A DNA stretch of 39,197 nucleotides from Deltaproteobacteria bacterium (lineage in GTDB: Bacteria > Myxococcota_A > Polyangia > HGW-17), in assembly GCA_016937155.1 (NCBI GenBank), contig JAFGWM010000077.1, forward strand, positions 1 through 39,197, read 5' to 3'. Shown in pieces: positions 18,085 to 26,297 of this stretch. Within the stretch, counting starts at the first letter, position 1. Each line of letters begins with the position of its first letter. The position numbers and the translations under genes were made by a program. The notes under the pieces were generated by a model. It ran no database searches, was not told where the DNA came from, and saw only the letters and a list, made by a program, of their open reading frames with translations.

Positions 18085-19803
18085 TTACATCTCCCACTTG
18101 ACGTGAATCATTAACCAGATTGTTGCCACAATTACGAAACCCACAATAGAAGCAATAATCACCCCAAACGCGATTGCTTTTCGCCGGGCATCAATCTCAT
18201 CACGGGATTTATGCAGATTAGCCCAGAATGACTCGTTCCCGTCAGAATCCGCCATTATAGAGCTCATATCCATTATGGATTTCTGTCTTTGGCGGATGGA
18301 ATAGAATACTGCAAAAAATACAGTAAGAACAAGAATAATACCACTTAAAGCTATTATTGAGAGTATTACCAGTTGCCCACCCCGTTTTGTACGGTTAAGC
18401 TTTGATTCTCGTAATTTTCTTGTATCCTTCAGAAGTTTTACCTCATAATGATACCGATCAAGAAGTCCCCCAAAAAAATGAATATCATCCTGAACACTAT
18501 ATCCACTTTTCCAGACAAGACCATTTTCTGAAATATATCTGAGATAATCAGATGTGGGATCATCCATCTGTTTAATTTTAAGAGCCTCAACTACAGCTTC
18601 ATTGACGATTTTGGGATCGTTCAGATAGGGGTGTACCCAAAAAGTTGTGTTAGCCATTGAATTATGAAGGGGCAGATATGACAAACTGGACTGTGCTTTG
18701 TACATTCCATAAAGACCGCCAGTATCAATTGTCGCCATACCTTCATAATCTGCCAGAGGTACTGTATAACCTTTAACCCACTGGGATTTACTGTAAATAT
18801 CAAGCCAGAATGGACCATTACCAAGACCTGTAACCGGAAAACTGATGTTCTTTTCAGGAGGTACAATTCGTGAAAAATATCCGATGAAAACATCATCCTC
18901 AAGACCACCAATATCAAATTCTGTTTGGGGACCGGTTCTAACAGAATCTCCCTCTTTTATTGAATAATTAATTTTAAAGGATACACCACTGGTCATGGGG
19001 TAAACAGTAAGTGAATCCAACCCAAGACTGTCGGTGGTCAACTTGAACGGAATCTTTTCTCCATCCTTTATTTCCACCATACATTTTGGGAGTTCCTTTG
19101 GTACAAGATAAGGAATGCAATCAACATTTTTAGGAATTCTTATAGTTCCGCTTTTTACCTCAAGTGATATTTCAGCTCTTAATGGCTTACCAGATTTTTC
19201 ATGAGCTTTGACATAGAGAATATCACGAATTCTGTTTCGGAATCCCCTTCCATTATATGGATGAAGACTGATTACATTTCCAAGAGAATCTACTTTTGAG
19301 GATGAAGAACTGAGTTGAGTGTAATTTGTATCCTGCTCACCGCCTTCTTCTTCCAGAATTCTGGGAAGTTCAGGTGGATTTGAACTTAATTTTATAATCG
19401 ACTTCCAGTTTTCAGTTCCAGTTTCTGTGGTTATGTTCCAGTTTATTTTATAGTCGCCCTCTTTTAGGGGGGGAAAAAGAACATTCAGATTAACTGCTTT
19501 TTCACCAGGTTCCATAGTAGCTTTACCTAGCATAACTTTGTTATCATCAACATCAATGGATAACTCAACCTGTAGTTTTTCAACAGGTTTTGATAGCTTA
19601 CCTTTTCGGGCAATGATTCTGAATGCACCACTTGATCCGGCTTTGAAAGAGTCATTCCCATAAATTCTTACCCAACCGGAAATATTCATTCTTGAAATAA
19701 AAATACCAAGACTCATGAGGAAAGTTGCTGCAACCGGTAATCCGATAAGAAGAATTTTCTTCATGGGAGATGCCTTGAACGATATGGAAGTATTGTCTTT
19801 CAT
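18085..19803 (-). CDS. Three-TM protein with large beta-rich extracytoplasmic region
   Basis: No family recognised. From ATG 19803 (572 residues) there is a TM helix at about residues 16-38 and an extracytoplasmic region of roughly 440 residues. The latter has at least three Ig/MG2-like beta-sandwich stretches (for example FKAGSSGAFRIIARKGK, DILYVKAHEKSGKPLRAEISLEVK). A second TM (about 483-507), a cytosolic loop of about 45 charged residues (RQRQKSIMDMSSIM...) and a final TM (about 545-567) complete it. The start is set by ATGA overlap with the preceding lipoprotein gene plus GGGAG. Its position before the nucleotidyltransferase and FHA genes suggests an envelope receptor or anchor linked to cytosolic partners. 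Confidence 0.82.
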   Translation of the reverse strand: MKDNTSISFKASPMKKILLIGLPVAATFLMSLGIFISRMNISGWVRIYGNDSFKAGSSGAFRIIARKGKLSKPVEKLQVELSIDVDDNKVMLGKATMEPGEKAVNLNVLFPPLKEGDYKINWNITTETGTENWKSIIKLSSNPPELPRILEEEGGEQDTNYTQLSSSSSKVDSLGNVISLHPYNGRGFRNRIRDILYVKAHEKSGKPLRAEISLEVKSGTIRIPKNVDCIPYLVPKELPKCMVEIKDGEKIPFKLTTDSLGLDSLTVYPMTSGVSFKINYSIKEGDSVRTGPQTEFDIGGLEDDVFIGYFSRIVPPEKNISFPVTGLGNGPFWLDIYSKSQWVKGYTVPLADYEGMATIDTGGLYGMYKAQSSLSYLPLHNSMANTTFWVHPYLNDPKIVNEAVVEALKIKQMDDPTSDYLRYISENGLVWKSGYSVQDDIHFFGGLLDRYHYEVKLLKDTRKLRESKLNRTKRGGQLVILSIIALSGIILVLTVFFAVFYSIRQRQKSIMDMSSIMADSDGNESFWANLHKSRDEIDARRKAIAFGVIIASIVGFVIVATIWLMIHVKWEM

Positions 19804-20108
19804 TTTGACTCCCTTTTGCCTTTTTTGGCAGTCCTGAAAAAGCATCTTACGAACGCGTCACAGTCTTTTATCCTGAGACAACTGTTAATTCTCCGGGCAT
19901 CACCGAAATCACCTTTTCTTGACCTGCATGGTTCAATAACCACCTCATCCAGAAGGTGAGAATAGTTACCAACGGATTTTTTTTCCGTGGAATAAACTGC
20001 ATCAAAGTCTGCCTTACACCCCAGCATTTTTTCCTTCAATTTGTCACAATCAACAGTTTTAGAACATCCTGAAACCAATAACAGTATTGTAATTACAGGT
20101 TTTTTCAT
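19800..20108 (-). CDS. Cys-scaffold lipoprotein, paralogue A
   Basis: 102-residue lipoprotein (lipobox VSGC, Cys15) with Cys at 15, 21, 31, 61, 77, 83 and 89. The spacings C-x5-C-x9-C and C-x15-C-x5-C-x5-C are identical to those of the gene just upstream, and the words TVDCDKLKEK and RRINSCL recur there as KVDCEKLKQR and KNINKCL. The two are therefore tandem paralogues. Six Cys beyond the lipid-bearing one allow three disulfides. No Shine-Dalgarno is evident, so it may depend on translation of the upstream copy 9 bases away. Function unknown. Confidence 0.82.
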   Translation of the reverse strand: MKKPVITILLLVSGCSKTVDCDKLKEKMLGCKADFDAVYSTEKKSVGNYSHLLDEVVIEPCRSRKGDFGDARRINSCLRIKDCDAFVRCFFRTAKKGKRESK

Positions 20109-20117
20109 CAGTAAATT

Positions 20118-20459
20118 TTATTTCAGAACAGTTTTAAGGCAGGCATGAACATCCACACAACTGGATGCCTCGAGGCATTTATTGATATTTTTCGCCCTGC
20201 TGTCTCTTCCTGAAGAAGCACTGCATTTTTCAACGAAAAAGGAGTCAATTGCTTCAGCATAGGAAGCAGCAGTTGATTTTTTATCGGCTGCAAACTCTTT
20301 CTTCTCAAGTGGTCTTCCGGATGGATTAACCTTACTGTAATTATCCATCATACAACTTGTAAGTCTCTGTTTGAGTTTCTCACAATCAACTTTTTCCTTG
20401 CATGCACTACCACCCATCAGGGTTATACCAAGAATGCAACAGACAACAGTTCTTCCCAT
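20118..20459 (-). CDS. Cys-scaffold lipoprotein, paralogue B
   Basis: 113-residue lipoprotein from ATG 20459, chosen because AAGGA lies 10 bases upstream and the signal peptide then begins normally (MGRTVV); the frame extends to 20489. Lipobox GSAC gives Cys20. Cys at 20, 26, 36, 79, 95, 101 and 107 match the spacing of paralogue A, with a longer Lys/Ser-rich middle (residues 45-70). First gene of a tightly packed five-gene unit ending with the FHA protein. Probably an oxidised, disulfide-locked periplasmic domain; no function can be assigned. Confidence 0.82.
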   Translation of the reverse strand: MGRTVVCCILGITLMGGSACKEKVDCEKLKQRLTSCMMDNYSKVNPSGRPLEKKEFAADKKSTAASYAEAIDSFFVEKCSASSGRDSRAKNINKCLEASSCVDVHACLKTVLK

Positions 20460-20505
20460 TATGGTCACCGTCCTTTCAGCATACGGCAATTTAACATAAG
20501 TGATG

Positions 20506-20519
20506 GATATTGCAATATC
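20506..20519 (-). promoter_or_regulatory. 14-base perfect palindrome before the Cys-lipoprotein operon
   Basis: GATATTGCAATATC is its own reverse complement and lies 47 bases upstream of the first start codon of the five-gene operon. A dimeric regulator could bind here. I could not fix a confident -10/-35 pair around it, and A+T-rich DNA yields such palindromes by chance. Confidence 0.35.
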
Positions 20520-20556
20520 TATGTGATCGGTAAAGATTCAAGCGATAAGGAGGGAA

Positions 20557-20814
20557 TTAGTAACATACACAGTCATCACCACTGGCGAAATACTCGCATG
20601 TACCGCCAACATAACCAAGATCATAGCAGTCGAGATCACAGTCAGTGATATAATCCCAGTCACAGTCATTTGTACAGCCTTCACCAAGGTCAATGGCATT
20701 AAGACATGTTGGAAGATCACCGTACATACATTCGCATGAGTCTTCAACTACACAGGAGGAAGCTCCAAAAGCCAGAAATACGCTGATAAAAGCAATAGAC
20801 AACAGTTTTTTCAT
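20557..20814 (-). CDS. Acidic 11-Cys mini-lipoprotein
   Basis: 85-residue product with lipoprotein signal peptide (lipobox ASSC, Cys21). The mature 65 residues contain ten further Cys (27, 29, 37, 47, 51, 59, 63, 73, 82, 84) and about a dozen Asp/Glu but no Lys or Arg, an extreme composition. Five disulfides or a metal-binding role are possible. A strong AAAGGAG site 7 bases before the ATG and an extended -10 promoter directly upstream support a genuine gene. No known family recognised; the CxC pairs and DCDxDC stretch recall small disulfide-rich or EF-hand-like acidic loops, but this is only resemblance. Confidence 0.8.
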   Translation of the reverse strand: MKKLLSIAFISVFLAFGASSCVVEDSCECMYGDLPTCLNAIDLGEGCTNDCDWDYITDCDLDCYDLGYVGGTCEYFASGDDCVCY

Positions 20815-20854
20815 ATTAATATTCTCCTTTCAATGGTTAATTTTCATTGCCCTA

Positions 20855-20863
20855 TGTATAGCA
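20855..20863 (-). promoter_or_regulatory. Extended -10 element of the mini-lipoprotein gene
   Basis: Minus-strand TG-C-TATACA lies 41 bases before the mini-lipoprotein ATG. No good -35 box stands in front, as is usual for extended -10 promoters. Confidence 0.4.
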
Positions 20864-20888
20864 CAGATAAAATAAAAAACATGCTGTT

Positions 20889-22535
20889 TCAGGCAAACTG
20901 CTTAAATTTTTCAAAAAACTTATTCAGAAGCTGTCTTCTTTCAGGATGGAGATAATCAAAATTCTCTCCCCTGTCAATTACTTCCCAGAAATCCTTGGTC
21001 TGAACGCTTAGAAGTTCACTTCGGATACTCCTCATTCTTTCCTCGGGTTCATTTTTCATATCCATATAAATCCTGTGTGCACGTTCTTCATCACCCATAA
21101 GAAGAAAGTAGGTAGCCATTTTTATCTGAGCTTTCCTTACTCCTCTTAGCCCCTTTTCCTGCATTTCCCCCTCAGCTTCCTTGTCAACTTCCAGTAAAAC
21201 CTCCAAAAGATCATCCCCCACAAGAGCACCTGCGCTGAATGCCAGTTCACAAAGCGTGGTAAGATCATACGCTATAGTTTCCGTTATAAACGGAACATTC
21301 ATATTGAATGCAAGCTGTCCGTAATATTTGAAATAACCTGCAATTTCCAGAACCTGATCATCCATACCAGCTCTGAGTACACTTTCACTGAGTAGACGAT
21401 ACTGATGAAACACATTATATGCCGTTCTGATATCTTTGGCATTGAGTGTGGCCCGTATAAAAGTATTGAAAAATTTTATTACAAGTTTAAGAACTTCTGA
21501 ATCATCTCTGGATATAGCTTCTTCACCAAGATATCTTGTATCAATAGCGATGATATAATCTATATCTCGCATCCTGTTCAGGCTTTCATTATATATCATC
21601 TGATACTGTCTTAAAACCTTGTATTCCAGCCATATACGCTTTCCGGCAATATCATCAAGAATTTCCCTGTGCATGGAAATGAAATCCGGATTTGTCCTGA
21701 GGTTCGGCCCGAGAAAGAACCATTCCGCATCCAGTTCTCTTTTCATCTCGAGATAATCCTTGAGAAGATCTCTCAAAGAATCTATCGACCCGGTTGCCAG
21801 CCCTTTATCCTTCTGCTCTATTGCGTTCATTGCAATATCTGCCAGTTGCTCCACCCCCTGAAGTACCTGAAGCTGCGTTTCTTCAACACATCCGGTGGAT
21901 TTCAGATGAACCAATTGATTAAAAGCCTGACGTTCAATACCTCTGACGATATTTCCAGGTTCCAGAAATTTGAAGACATACAGAAAATATGGAGCAATAA
22001 GAAGCAGACTTATTGTCATAAGAATAACATTCAAAATACTACCCGCCACTGGAATAAAAGTCAGAGCAGGATTTGAGGAATCTCCTCTTATTACAAAGTT
22101 TACCCAAAGGCAGTAGACAGCACTAACCACAAAAAATGCCAGTATCGAAAGATTAGTGCGATCTTTAAAAAACATTTCAGTAATTCTGGGAGTATACCTG
22201 GTTGCAGCCAGTTGAACGATAATAGATGCAACCGTAATGACAATACCAAGTATGGCAGCAATGACCTCACCCATACCACCAAGAACCTGCCTGGCGTCAT
22301 CAATACTCATTTTATGAAAAATCTCGAAAAAGCCCAACTGGCCCCTAACCCCAAGGAGAAAATAATCCAGAACAAACACAATGCCAAAAACCACAAGTGG
22401 CACCACACCCAGTGCAAGAGTAGAAACTGCCCATGTGGAAACTCTTGTGGTAGATTTCATCATTTCACCTTGCCAGTAACCAGGAATTCTTTTAATACTT
22501 GTCTGGCCCTTTGGATAATTTTCCTGTTTTGACAA
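20889..22535 (-). CDS. DUF2254 family membrane protein
   Basis: 548-residue predicted inner-membrane protein of the uncharacterised DUF2254 family. Four N-terminal TM helices (about 38-62, 90-112, 128-150, 165-190) surround the family core LAATRYTPRITEMFFKDR (about 109-126), equivalent to the typical 'ass.fSPR.l..f..Dr'. The C-terminal 350 residues are helical, cytosolic and TPR-like, with no enzyme motif. The start is probably TTG at 22535, since AAAGGA stands 5 bases ahead; ATG at 22463 after AAGGTG is an alternative that removes 24 residues but keeps all TM segments. Function unknown. Confidence 0.82.
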   Translation of the reverse strand: MSKQENYPKGQTSIKRIPGYWQGEMMKSTTRVSTWAVSTLALGVVPLVVFGIVFVLDYFLLGVRGQLGFFEIFHKMSIDDARQVLGGMGEVIAAILGIVITVASIIVQLAATRYTPRITEMFFKDRTNLSILAFFVVSAVYCLWVNFVIRGDSSNPALTFIPVAGSILNVILMTISLLLIAPYFLYVFKFLEPGNIVRGIERQAFNQLVHLKSTGCVEETQLQVLQGVEQLADIAMNAIEQKDKGLATGSIDSLRDLLKDYLEMKRELDAEWFFLGPNLRTNPDFISMHREILDDIAGKRIWLEYKVLRQYQMIYNESLNRMRDIDYIIAIDTRYLGEEAISRDDSEVLKLVIKFFNTFIRATLNAKDIRTAYNVFHQYRLLSESVLRAGMDDQVLEIAGYFKYYGQLAFNMNVPFITETIAYDLTTLCELAFSAGALVGDDLLEVLLEVDKEAEGEMQEKGLRGVRKAQIKMATYFLLMGDEERAHRIYMDMKNEPEERMRSIRSELLSVQTKDFWEVIDRGENFDYLHPERRQLLNKFFEKFKQFA

Positions 22536-22564
22536 AAATCCTTTTCAGGACTGTCTGCGGGTAG

Positions 22565-22593
22565 ATTTAATCAAACAAAGGCCTATTAGTAAA
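22565..22593 (-). promoter_or_regulatory. Candidate promoter of the DUF2254 gene
   Basis: Minus-strand TTTACT (22593-22588), 17-base spacer and TTAAAT (22570-22565) with a TG-A extended element, about 30 bases before the TTG start. Pattern match only. Confidence 0.35.
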
Positions 22594-22616
22594 CAGATAT
22601 TTTTGAGGTTTTAGAT

Positions 22617-22850
22617 ATGAGTGAAATTAAAGAAGAGATTCAAAACATTATTATTGATGTTTCCGGTTTTGAAGGACAGATTGATCCTGAAACTGATCTT
22701 GTTGGCAAACGAATTATAAAAAGTGTAATGCTTCTGGAAATAATCTCAATTATTGAAGAGGATTATGATCTGGAAGTAACCGCTCAGGATGTTTATGATG
22801 GTCACTTCAAATCCTTAAATTCTATGGTTGCATTTGTGCAGTCAAAATAA
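22617..22850 (+). CDS. Orphan acyl-carrier-protein-like protein
   Basis: 77-residue protein with the four-helix ACP/PP-binding pattern: an acidic N-terminal helix, 'IDPETDL' loop, then IIKSVMLLEIISIIEEDYDLEVT and a final helix. The phosphopantetheine-attachment Ser is retained (Ser36), but the preceding Asp of the usual DSL motif is Lys (IKSV). No ketosynthase, adenylation enzyme or other partner is adjacent, so it is not the fatty-acid ACP of a fab cluster. GAGG lies 8 bases before the ATG. It could carry an acyl or aminoacyl group for an enzyme elsewhere, or have lost carrier function. Confidence 0.82.
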   Translation: MSEIKEEIQNIIIDVSGFEGQIDPETDLVGKRIIKSVMLLEIISIIEEDYDLEVTAQDVYDGHFKSLNSMVAFVQSK

Positions 22851-22870
22851 ACTTAACGGAGATGCGGAAA

Positions 22871-24490
22871 ATGATGACTAGAAAACACGTATTGTTCACA
22901 TTTGCAGTTATTATGGCTGTTGCCGGGTGTGCAAAACCAAATCCATGGAAAATAACCCCCACAATGGATCTTGATGACCCTTCCGGTTCACCATCCATCT
23001 CAAAAGTTATCGATGGTGGAAGCAGACATATCCCATGGACTGGAATCACCAAACCGTTTACATCAGATGGAGTGTTCACAACTGGAGAATCAATGATTGT
23101 TCGCGGAACAAATTTCGGAAGGCTGCCTACAGTAAGTGTCTGTGACAAACCAGCAGAAATCAAAGGAAGAACCCAGGACGGTGGCATAATAACCAGAATA
23201 CCTGTTGGTATAACCCCGGGAAACTGTGAAGTTGTTGTGGCTACAGAAAAAGGCACTTCAGGGAAAAAAATTAAGGTTTCAAGATACAGCGCAATAAGTA
23301 TTCCTGGTGAAAACAGCTTTGCTGTTATGGATTATAATGGAAATCAGGAAATTTCCCGGTTTTCAGAAGGTGATGCAAAAGCACTTATCTTCAGTCCATC
23401 CTCACCATTTTTGTATGCAGCAGTGGAAAATAACTGTAAGGCTGAAAAATGTACCAATAATCTTATAACAGTTGAGCTTTCCACCGGAAGTAAACCCTCT
23501 ATTAAAAGCAGGGAAAAACTTCCCGGAGGAAAGATTATCAGTTTAGGATATTCAAAAATCAGTAAAACACTTACAGCCGTCTGCACAGGAGGAATTCAAA
23601 TATTTTCAACAAAAATTCCTGAATCTCCAGTCGGATATTCCGTTCAGAAGTGGCCTGAATCCATTGTCATTGCAGATATACTAAAGGCTTCGGTTTCCCC
23701 GGATGGAAAAACTGTTGCAATTCTTCAGAAAGGAAAAAACTCTGCTTTTCTGATAGATGTGCAGGTTCCTGACTTTATCAGACCTGCCGGGCCAACGGTT
23801 CTTCTTCAGAATGAAAAAGCTGCACTCCTTAAAAATATCTTCAGTTACAGTGATGGTTCATCCAGTTATCTTACAGCTCTCAGTGGAGATACATCAGCTT
23901 CTCTGGTGGTGGGTTATCACCCAAGCGACATGATAACCGCACAAATCAAAAGTGCTAAGAATTCCACTGTAAAACCCGAGATACTCAATATTACAAAGAC
24001 TTCTCTCATGACGGAAAAATACACACCGGTATCATTTAAACTGGTTTTCCATGGAATGAATTCTGCAGAGGATGCCGGACATTCAAAATGGAAAAGATAC
24101 TTCTATTTTTCAATGGCTCATTCTGAACTTCTTGTTTTAGGAAGGTTTAATCTATCCACACCAACTGGTGCACAAAAAGCAATGGAAGTTATGAGTAAAT
24201 ACAAGGAAACAGCACTGATTAACAGACTTGATGAAAAAAATAATCCTAAAAAAATAACTGCAACAACAGGTGTCTACGGGGCAATCTCAGTAAGACCTGA
24301 TGGTAAATCTTTTCTTGGAATTAACTGTTTGCCCATAATAAATCCCAAGGATTTCAGTTCCACAGTAAAATGCAGCGTTCATTCAATAGATTTAAGAACC
24401 GGTAAAAAAACTGAATTCGGAAAAGGGACATTAAAACCCGAACAATTCATCCCACCTTTCACTTTTGGGACAGTAGCATTTCAGGATTGA
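22871..24490 (+). CDS. Lipoprotein with IPT/TIG and beta-propeller-like domains
   Basis: Predicted lipoprotein (lipobox VAGC). The frame opens at ATG 22862, but GGAG there abuts it, while ATG 22871 has GGAG 9 bases ahead and yields a normal 20-residue signal peptide. Residues about 60-140 form an IPT/TIG fold (GVFTTGESMIVRGTNFGRLPTVSVCDKPAEI, the typical 'G..v.I.G.nFg....v.v'). The remaining 380 residues have repeats such as ALIFSPSSPFLYAAVEN, ASVSPDGKTVAILQK and ISVRPDGKSFLGI, typical of YVTN/WD40-like propellers. It lies 20 bases after the ACP-like gene and overlaps the region just before panB. Binding partner unknown. Confidence 0.82.
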   Translation: MMTRKHVLFTFAVIMAVAGCAKPNPWKITPTMDLDDPSGSPSISKVIDGGSRHIPWTGITKPFTSDGVFTTGESMIVRGTNFGRLPTVSVCDKPAEIKGRTQDGGIITRIPVGITPGNCEVVVATEKGTSGKKIKVSRYSAISIPGENSFAVMDYNGNQEISRFSEGDAKALIFSPSSPFLYAAVENNCKAEKCTNNLITVELSTGSKPSIKSREKLPGGKIISLGYSKISKTLTAVCTGGIQIFSTKIPESPVGYSVQKWPESIVIADILKASVSPDGKTVAILQKGKNSAFLIDVQVPDFIRPAGPTVLLQNEKAALLKNIFSYSDGSSSYLTALSGDTSASLVVGYHPSDMITAQIKSAKNSTVKPEILNITKTSLMTEKYTPVSFKLVFHGMNSAEDAGHSKWKRYFYFSMAHSELLVLGRFNLSTPTGAQKAMEVMSKYKETALINRLDEKNNPKKITATTGVYGAISVRPDGKSFLGINCLPIINPKDFSSTVKCSVHSIDLRTGKKTEFGKGTLKPEQFIPPFTFGTVAFQD

Positions 24491-24492
24491 AT

Positions 24493-25284
24493 ATGAGAAA
24501 AAAAATTACCATACCTGAAATTATTGCAATGAAAGGAACTGAAAGGATCAGTTGCATTACAGCATATGATCATGCCTTTGCGAGATTTGCCCAGCAGTCA
24601 GGCATTGACCTCATTTTAGTGGGTGACAGTCTTGGGATGGTTTTTCAGGGGAAAGAGACAACTCTTGAAGTTACCTGTGAACAAATGATTTATCATTCCA
24701 GAATAGTCGCAAATGCTGTTTCCATACCTGTAGTTATTGCTGACCTTCCATTTTTATCATCCAGAATAAGCATAGAAAATCTTGTCGAAAACTCACTCAG
24801 ACTTATTACTGAGGGAAGGGCCCATGGGGTCAAAATAGAAGGAGCCTCTGATTTCATTCTGAAGGGCATAAACCATCTCACATCAAGTGGAGTTCCAGTT
24901 ATGGGTCACCTCGGGCTGACACCACAGTCCTACCATCAGTTGGGGGGATTTAAAAAACAAGGGTTGAATTCCAGTGATGCTGAAGTTATGCTGAACAATG
25001 CAAAATCACTGGAGAAATCAGGAGTATTTTCCATTGTTCTGGAGTCAATCCCGGAATCACTGGGAGAATTAATTACTAATTCAGTCAGTATTCCCACAAT
25101 AGGAATTGGTGCAGGAGCCGGATGCGACGGGCAGGTTCTTGTTATAAACGATCTTTTGGGTATGGATGAGCGTTTTTCCCCTTCCTTTGTAAAAAAATAT
25201 GCCAACTTACATGAAATTATTACAACCGCTCTTTCAAAATACAACAGCGAAGTCAAAAACGGGGCTTTCCCCACAAAAAAATAA
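24493..25284 (+). CDS. panB: 3-methyl-2-oxobutanoate hydroxymethyltransferase
   Basis: First committed step of pantothenate synthesis: adds a hydroxymethyl group from 5,10-methylene-tetrahydrofolate to alpha-ketoisovalerate. It shows ITAYDHAFARFA, GDSLGM (Mg ligand Asp), IADLPF (second Mg ligand), the KIEGA segment with active-site Lys/Glu, VLESIP (catalytic Glu) and IGIGAG. The length of 263 residues is normal. ATG 24493 is preferred over TTG 24487, with CAGGA upstream; the gene begins two bases after the upstream lipoprotein stop. panC follows four bases downstream. panD and panE are not present. Confidence 0.96.
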   Translation: MRKKITIPEIIAMKGTERISCITAYDHAFARFAQQSGIDLILVGDSLGMVFQGKETTLEVTCEQMIYHSRIVANAVSIPVVIADLPFLSSRISIENLVENSLRLITEGRAHGVKIEGASDFILKGINHLTSSGVPVMGHLGLTPQSYHQLGGFKKQGLNSSDAEVMLNNAKSLEKSGVFSIVLESIPESLGELITNSVSIPTIGIGAGAGCDGQVLVINDLLGMDERFSPSFVKKYANLHEIITTALSKYNSEVKNGAFPTKK

Positions 25285-25288
25285 CAGC

Positions 25289-26158
25289 ATGAAAATATTT
25301 AAAACAAAAACTGAAATCAGAAACTATACCAGACTCAGAAAATTAAACGGTGAAATATGTGGATTTGTACCAACCATGGGATATTTGCATCAGGGACATC
25401 TATCTCTTATGGACATTTCCATTACAAGAAGTGATTTCACTGTTGTATCAATATTTGTCAACCCGATGCAGTTTTCCCCCACCGAGGATCTGGAAACATA
25501 CCCTGTGGATATTGAAACTGACCTGAATCTTCTCCGTGAAAAGGGTGTTGCTGCTGTTTTTATTCCTTCGGTTTCTGAAATATACGGTGAATCTTTTCAG
25601 ACCCAGGTCAGTGTAACCCGAATCAGCCTTCCTCTTTGTGGAGCTTCCCGTGGTGTTTCACATTTTACTGGAGTTTCCACAGTGGTTCTCAAACTGTTCA
25701 ACATAATCAATCCCGATATTGCAGTGTTCGGAAAAAAAGATTTCCAGCAACTGGCTGTTATTAAAAGAATGGTGAAAGATCTGGATCTCGAAGTTGAAAT
25801 CATCTCTGGAGAAACTGTAAGGGAAAAAAATGGTCTTGCCATGAGTTCCCGGAACTCCTATCTCAATGCAAATGAGAGAAAGCAGGCTCCTGTTATTCAG
25901 GAAGCACTGAAGGAAGGAAAATTTTTTCGGTTGAACACTTCCACTGATTCTGTTTCAGTTGAGAAACACATAATAAACCAAATCCGTAGTAATGCACCGG
26001 ACAGCAGGATTGACTACATAAAATGCCTTGATGCCGATACCCTTGAGGATACTTCTCCTGAAACAGATAATATTCTTCTGGCTGCCGCTGTTTTTCTTGG
26101 TAAAACCAGACTCATCGACAACATAGTTTTTTCTGTAAAGTCAGTGGAAAAATCATAA
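25289..26158 (+). CDS. panC: Pantothenate synthetase
   Basis: ATP-dependent ligase joining pantoate and beta-alanine to give pantothenate. HIGH-type motif FVPTMGYLHQGHLSLM (His-x-Gly-His near residues 33-36), FVNPMQFSPTEDLETYP, GVSTVVLKLFNI, GKKDFQQLAVIKRMVKDL and MSSRNSYL are all present. 289 residues is normal. The open frame continues back inside panB to 25199, but ATG 25289, four bases after the panB stop, begins the conserved region. It lacks a strong ribosome site, so translation is probably coupled to panB. Confidence 0.96.
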   Translation: MKIFKTKTEIRNYTRLRKLNGEICGFVPTMGYLHQGHLSLMDISITRSDFTVVSIFVNPMQFSPTEDLETYPVDIETDLNLLREKGVAAVFIPSVSEIYGESFQTQVSVTRISLPLCGASRGVSHFTGVSTVVLKLFNIINPDIAVFGKKDFQQLAVIKRMVKDLDLEVEIISGETVREKNGLAMSSRNSYLNANERKQAPVIQEALKEGKFFRLNTSTDSVSVEKHIINQIRSNAPDSRIDYIKCLDADTLEDTSPETDNILLAAAVFLGKTRLIDNIVFSVKSVEKS

Positions 26159-26174
26159 TTCTATTTTGAAATAC

Positions 26175-26203
26175 TTGTTTTTATTAACATCAGGTATTAA
26201 TAT
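26175..26203 (+). promoter_or_regulatory. Weak candidate promoter of the coiled-coil gene
   Basis: TTGTTT (26175-26180) and TAATAT (26198-26203) are 17 bases apart in the 139-base gap after panC. Only four of six bases match in each hexamer. Confidence 0.3.
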
Positions 26204-26297
26204 TCCATCAGCTGGGCATTTTCCCGGCAGGACAGATTGTGAATATAACATTTTTTCTGATTTCCATCATATTAATTTTTTAACGAGGTAATAAACA

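Noticed and set aside
22822-23256. 144-codon minus-strand frame opposite the IPT lipoprotein
   Set aside because: The plus-strand frame has a signal peptide, IPT motif and ribosome site; the antisense frame has none.
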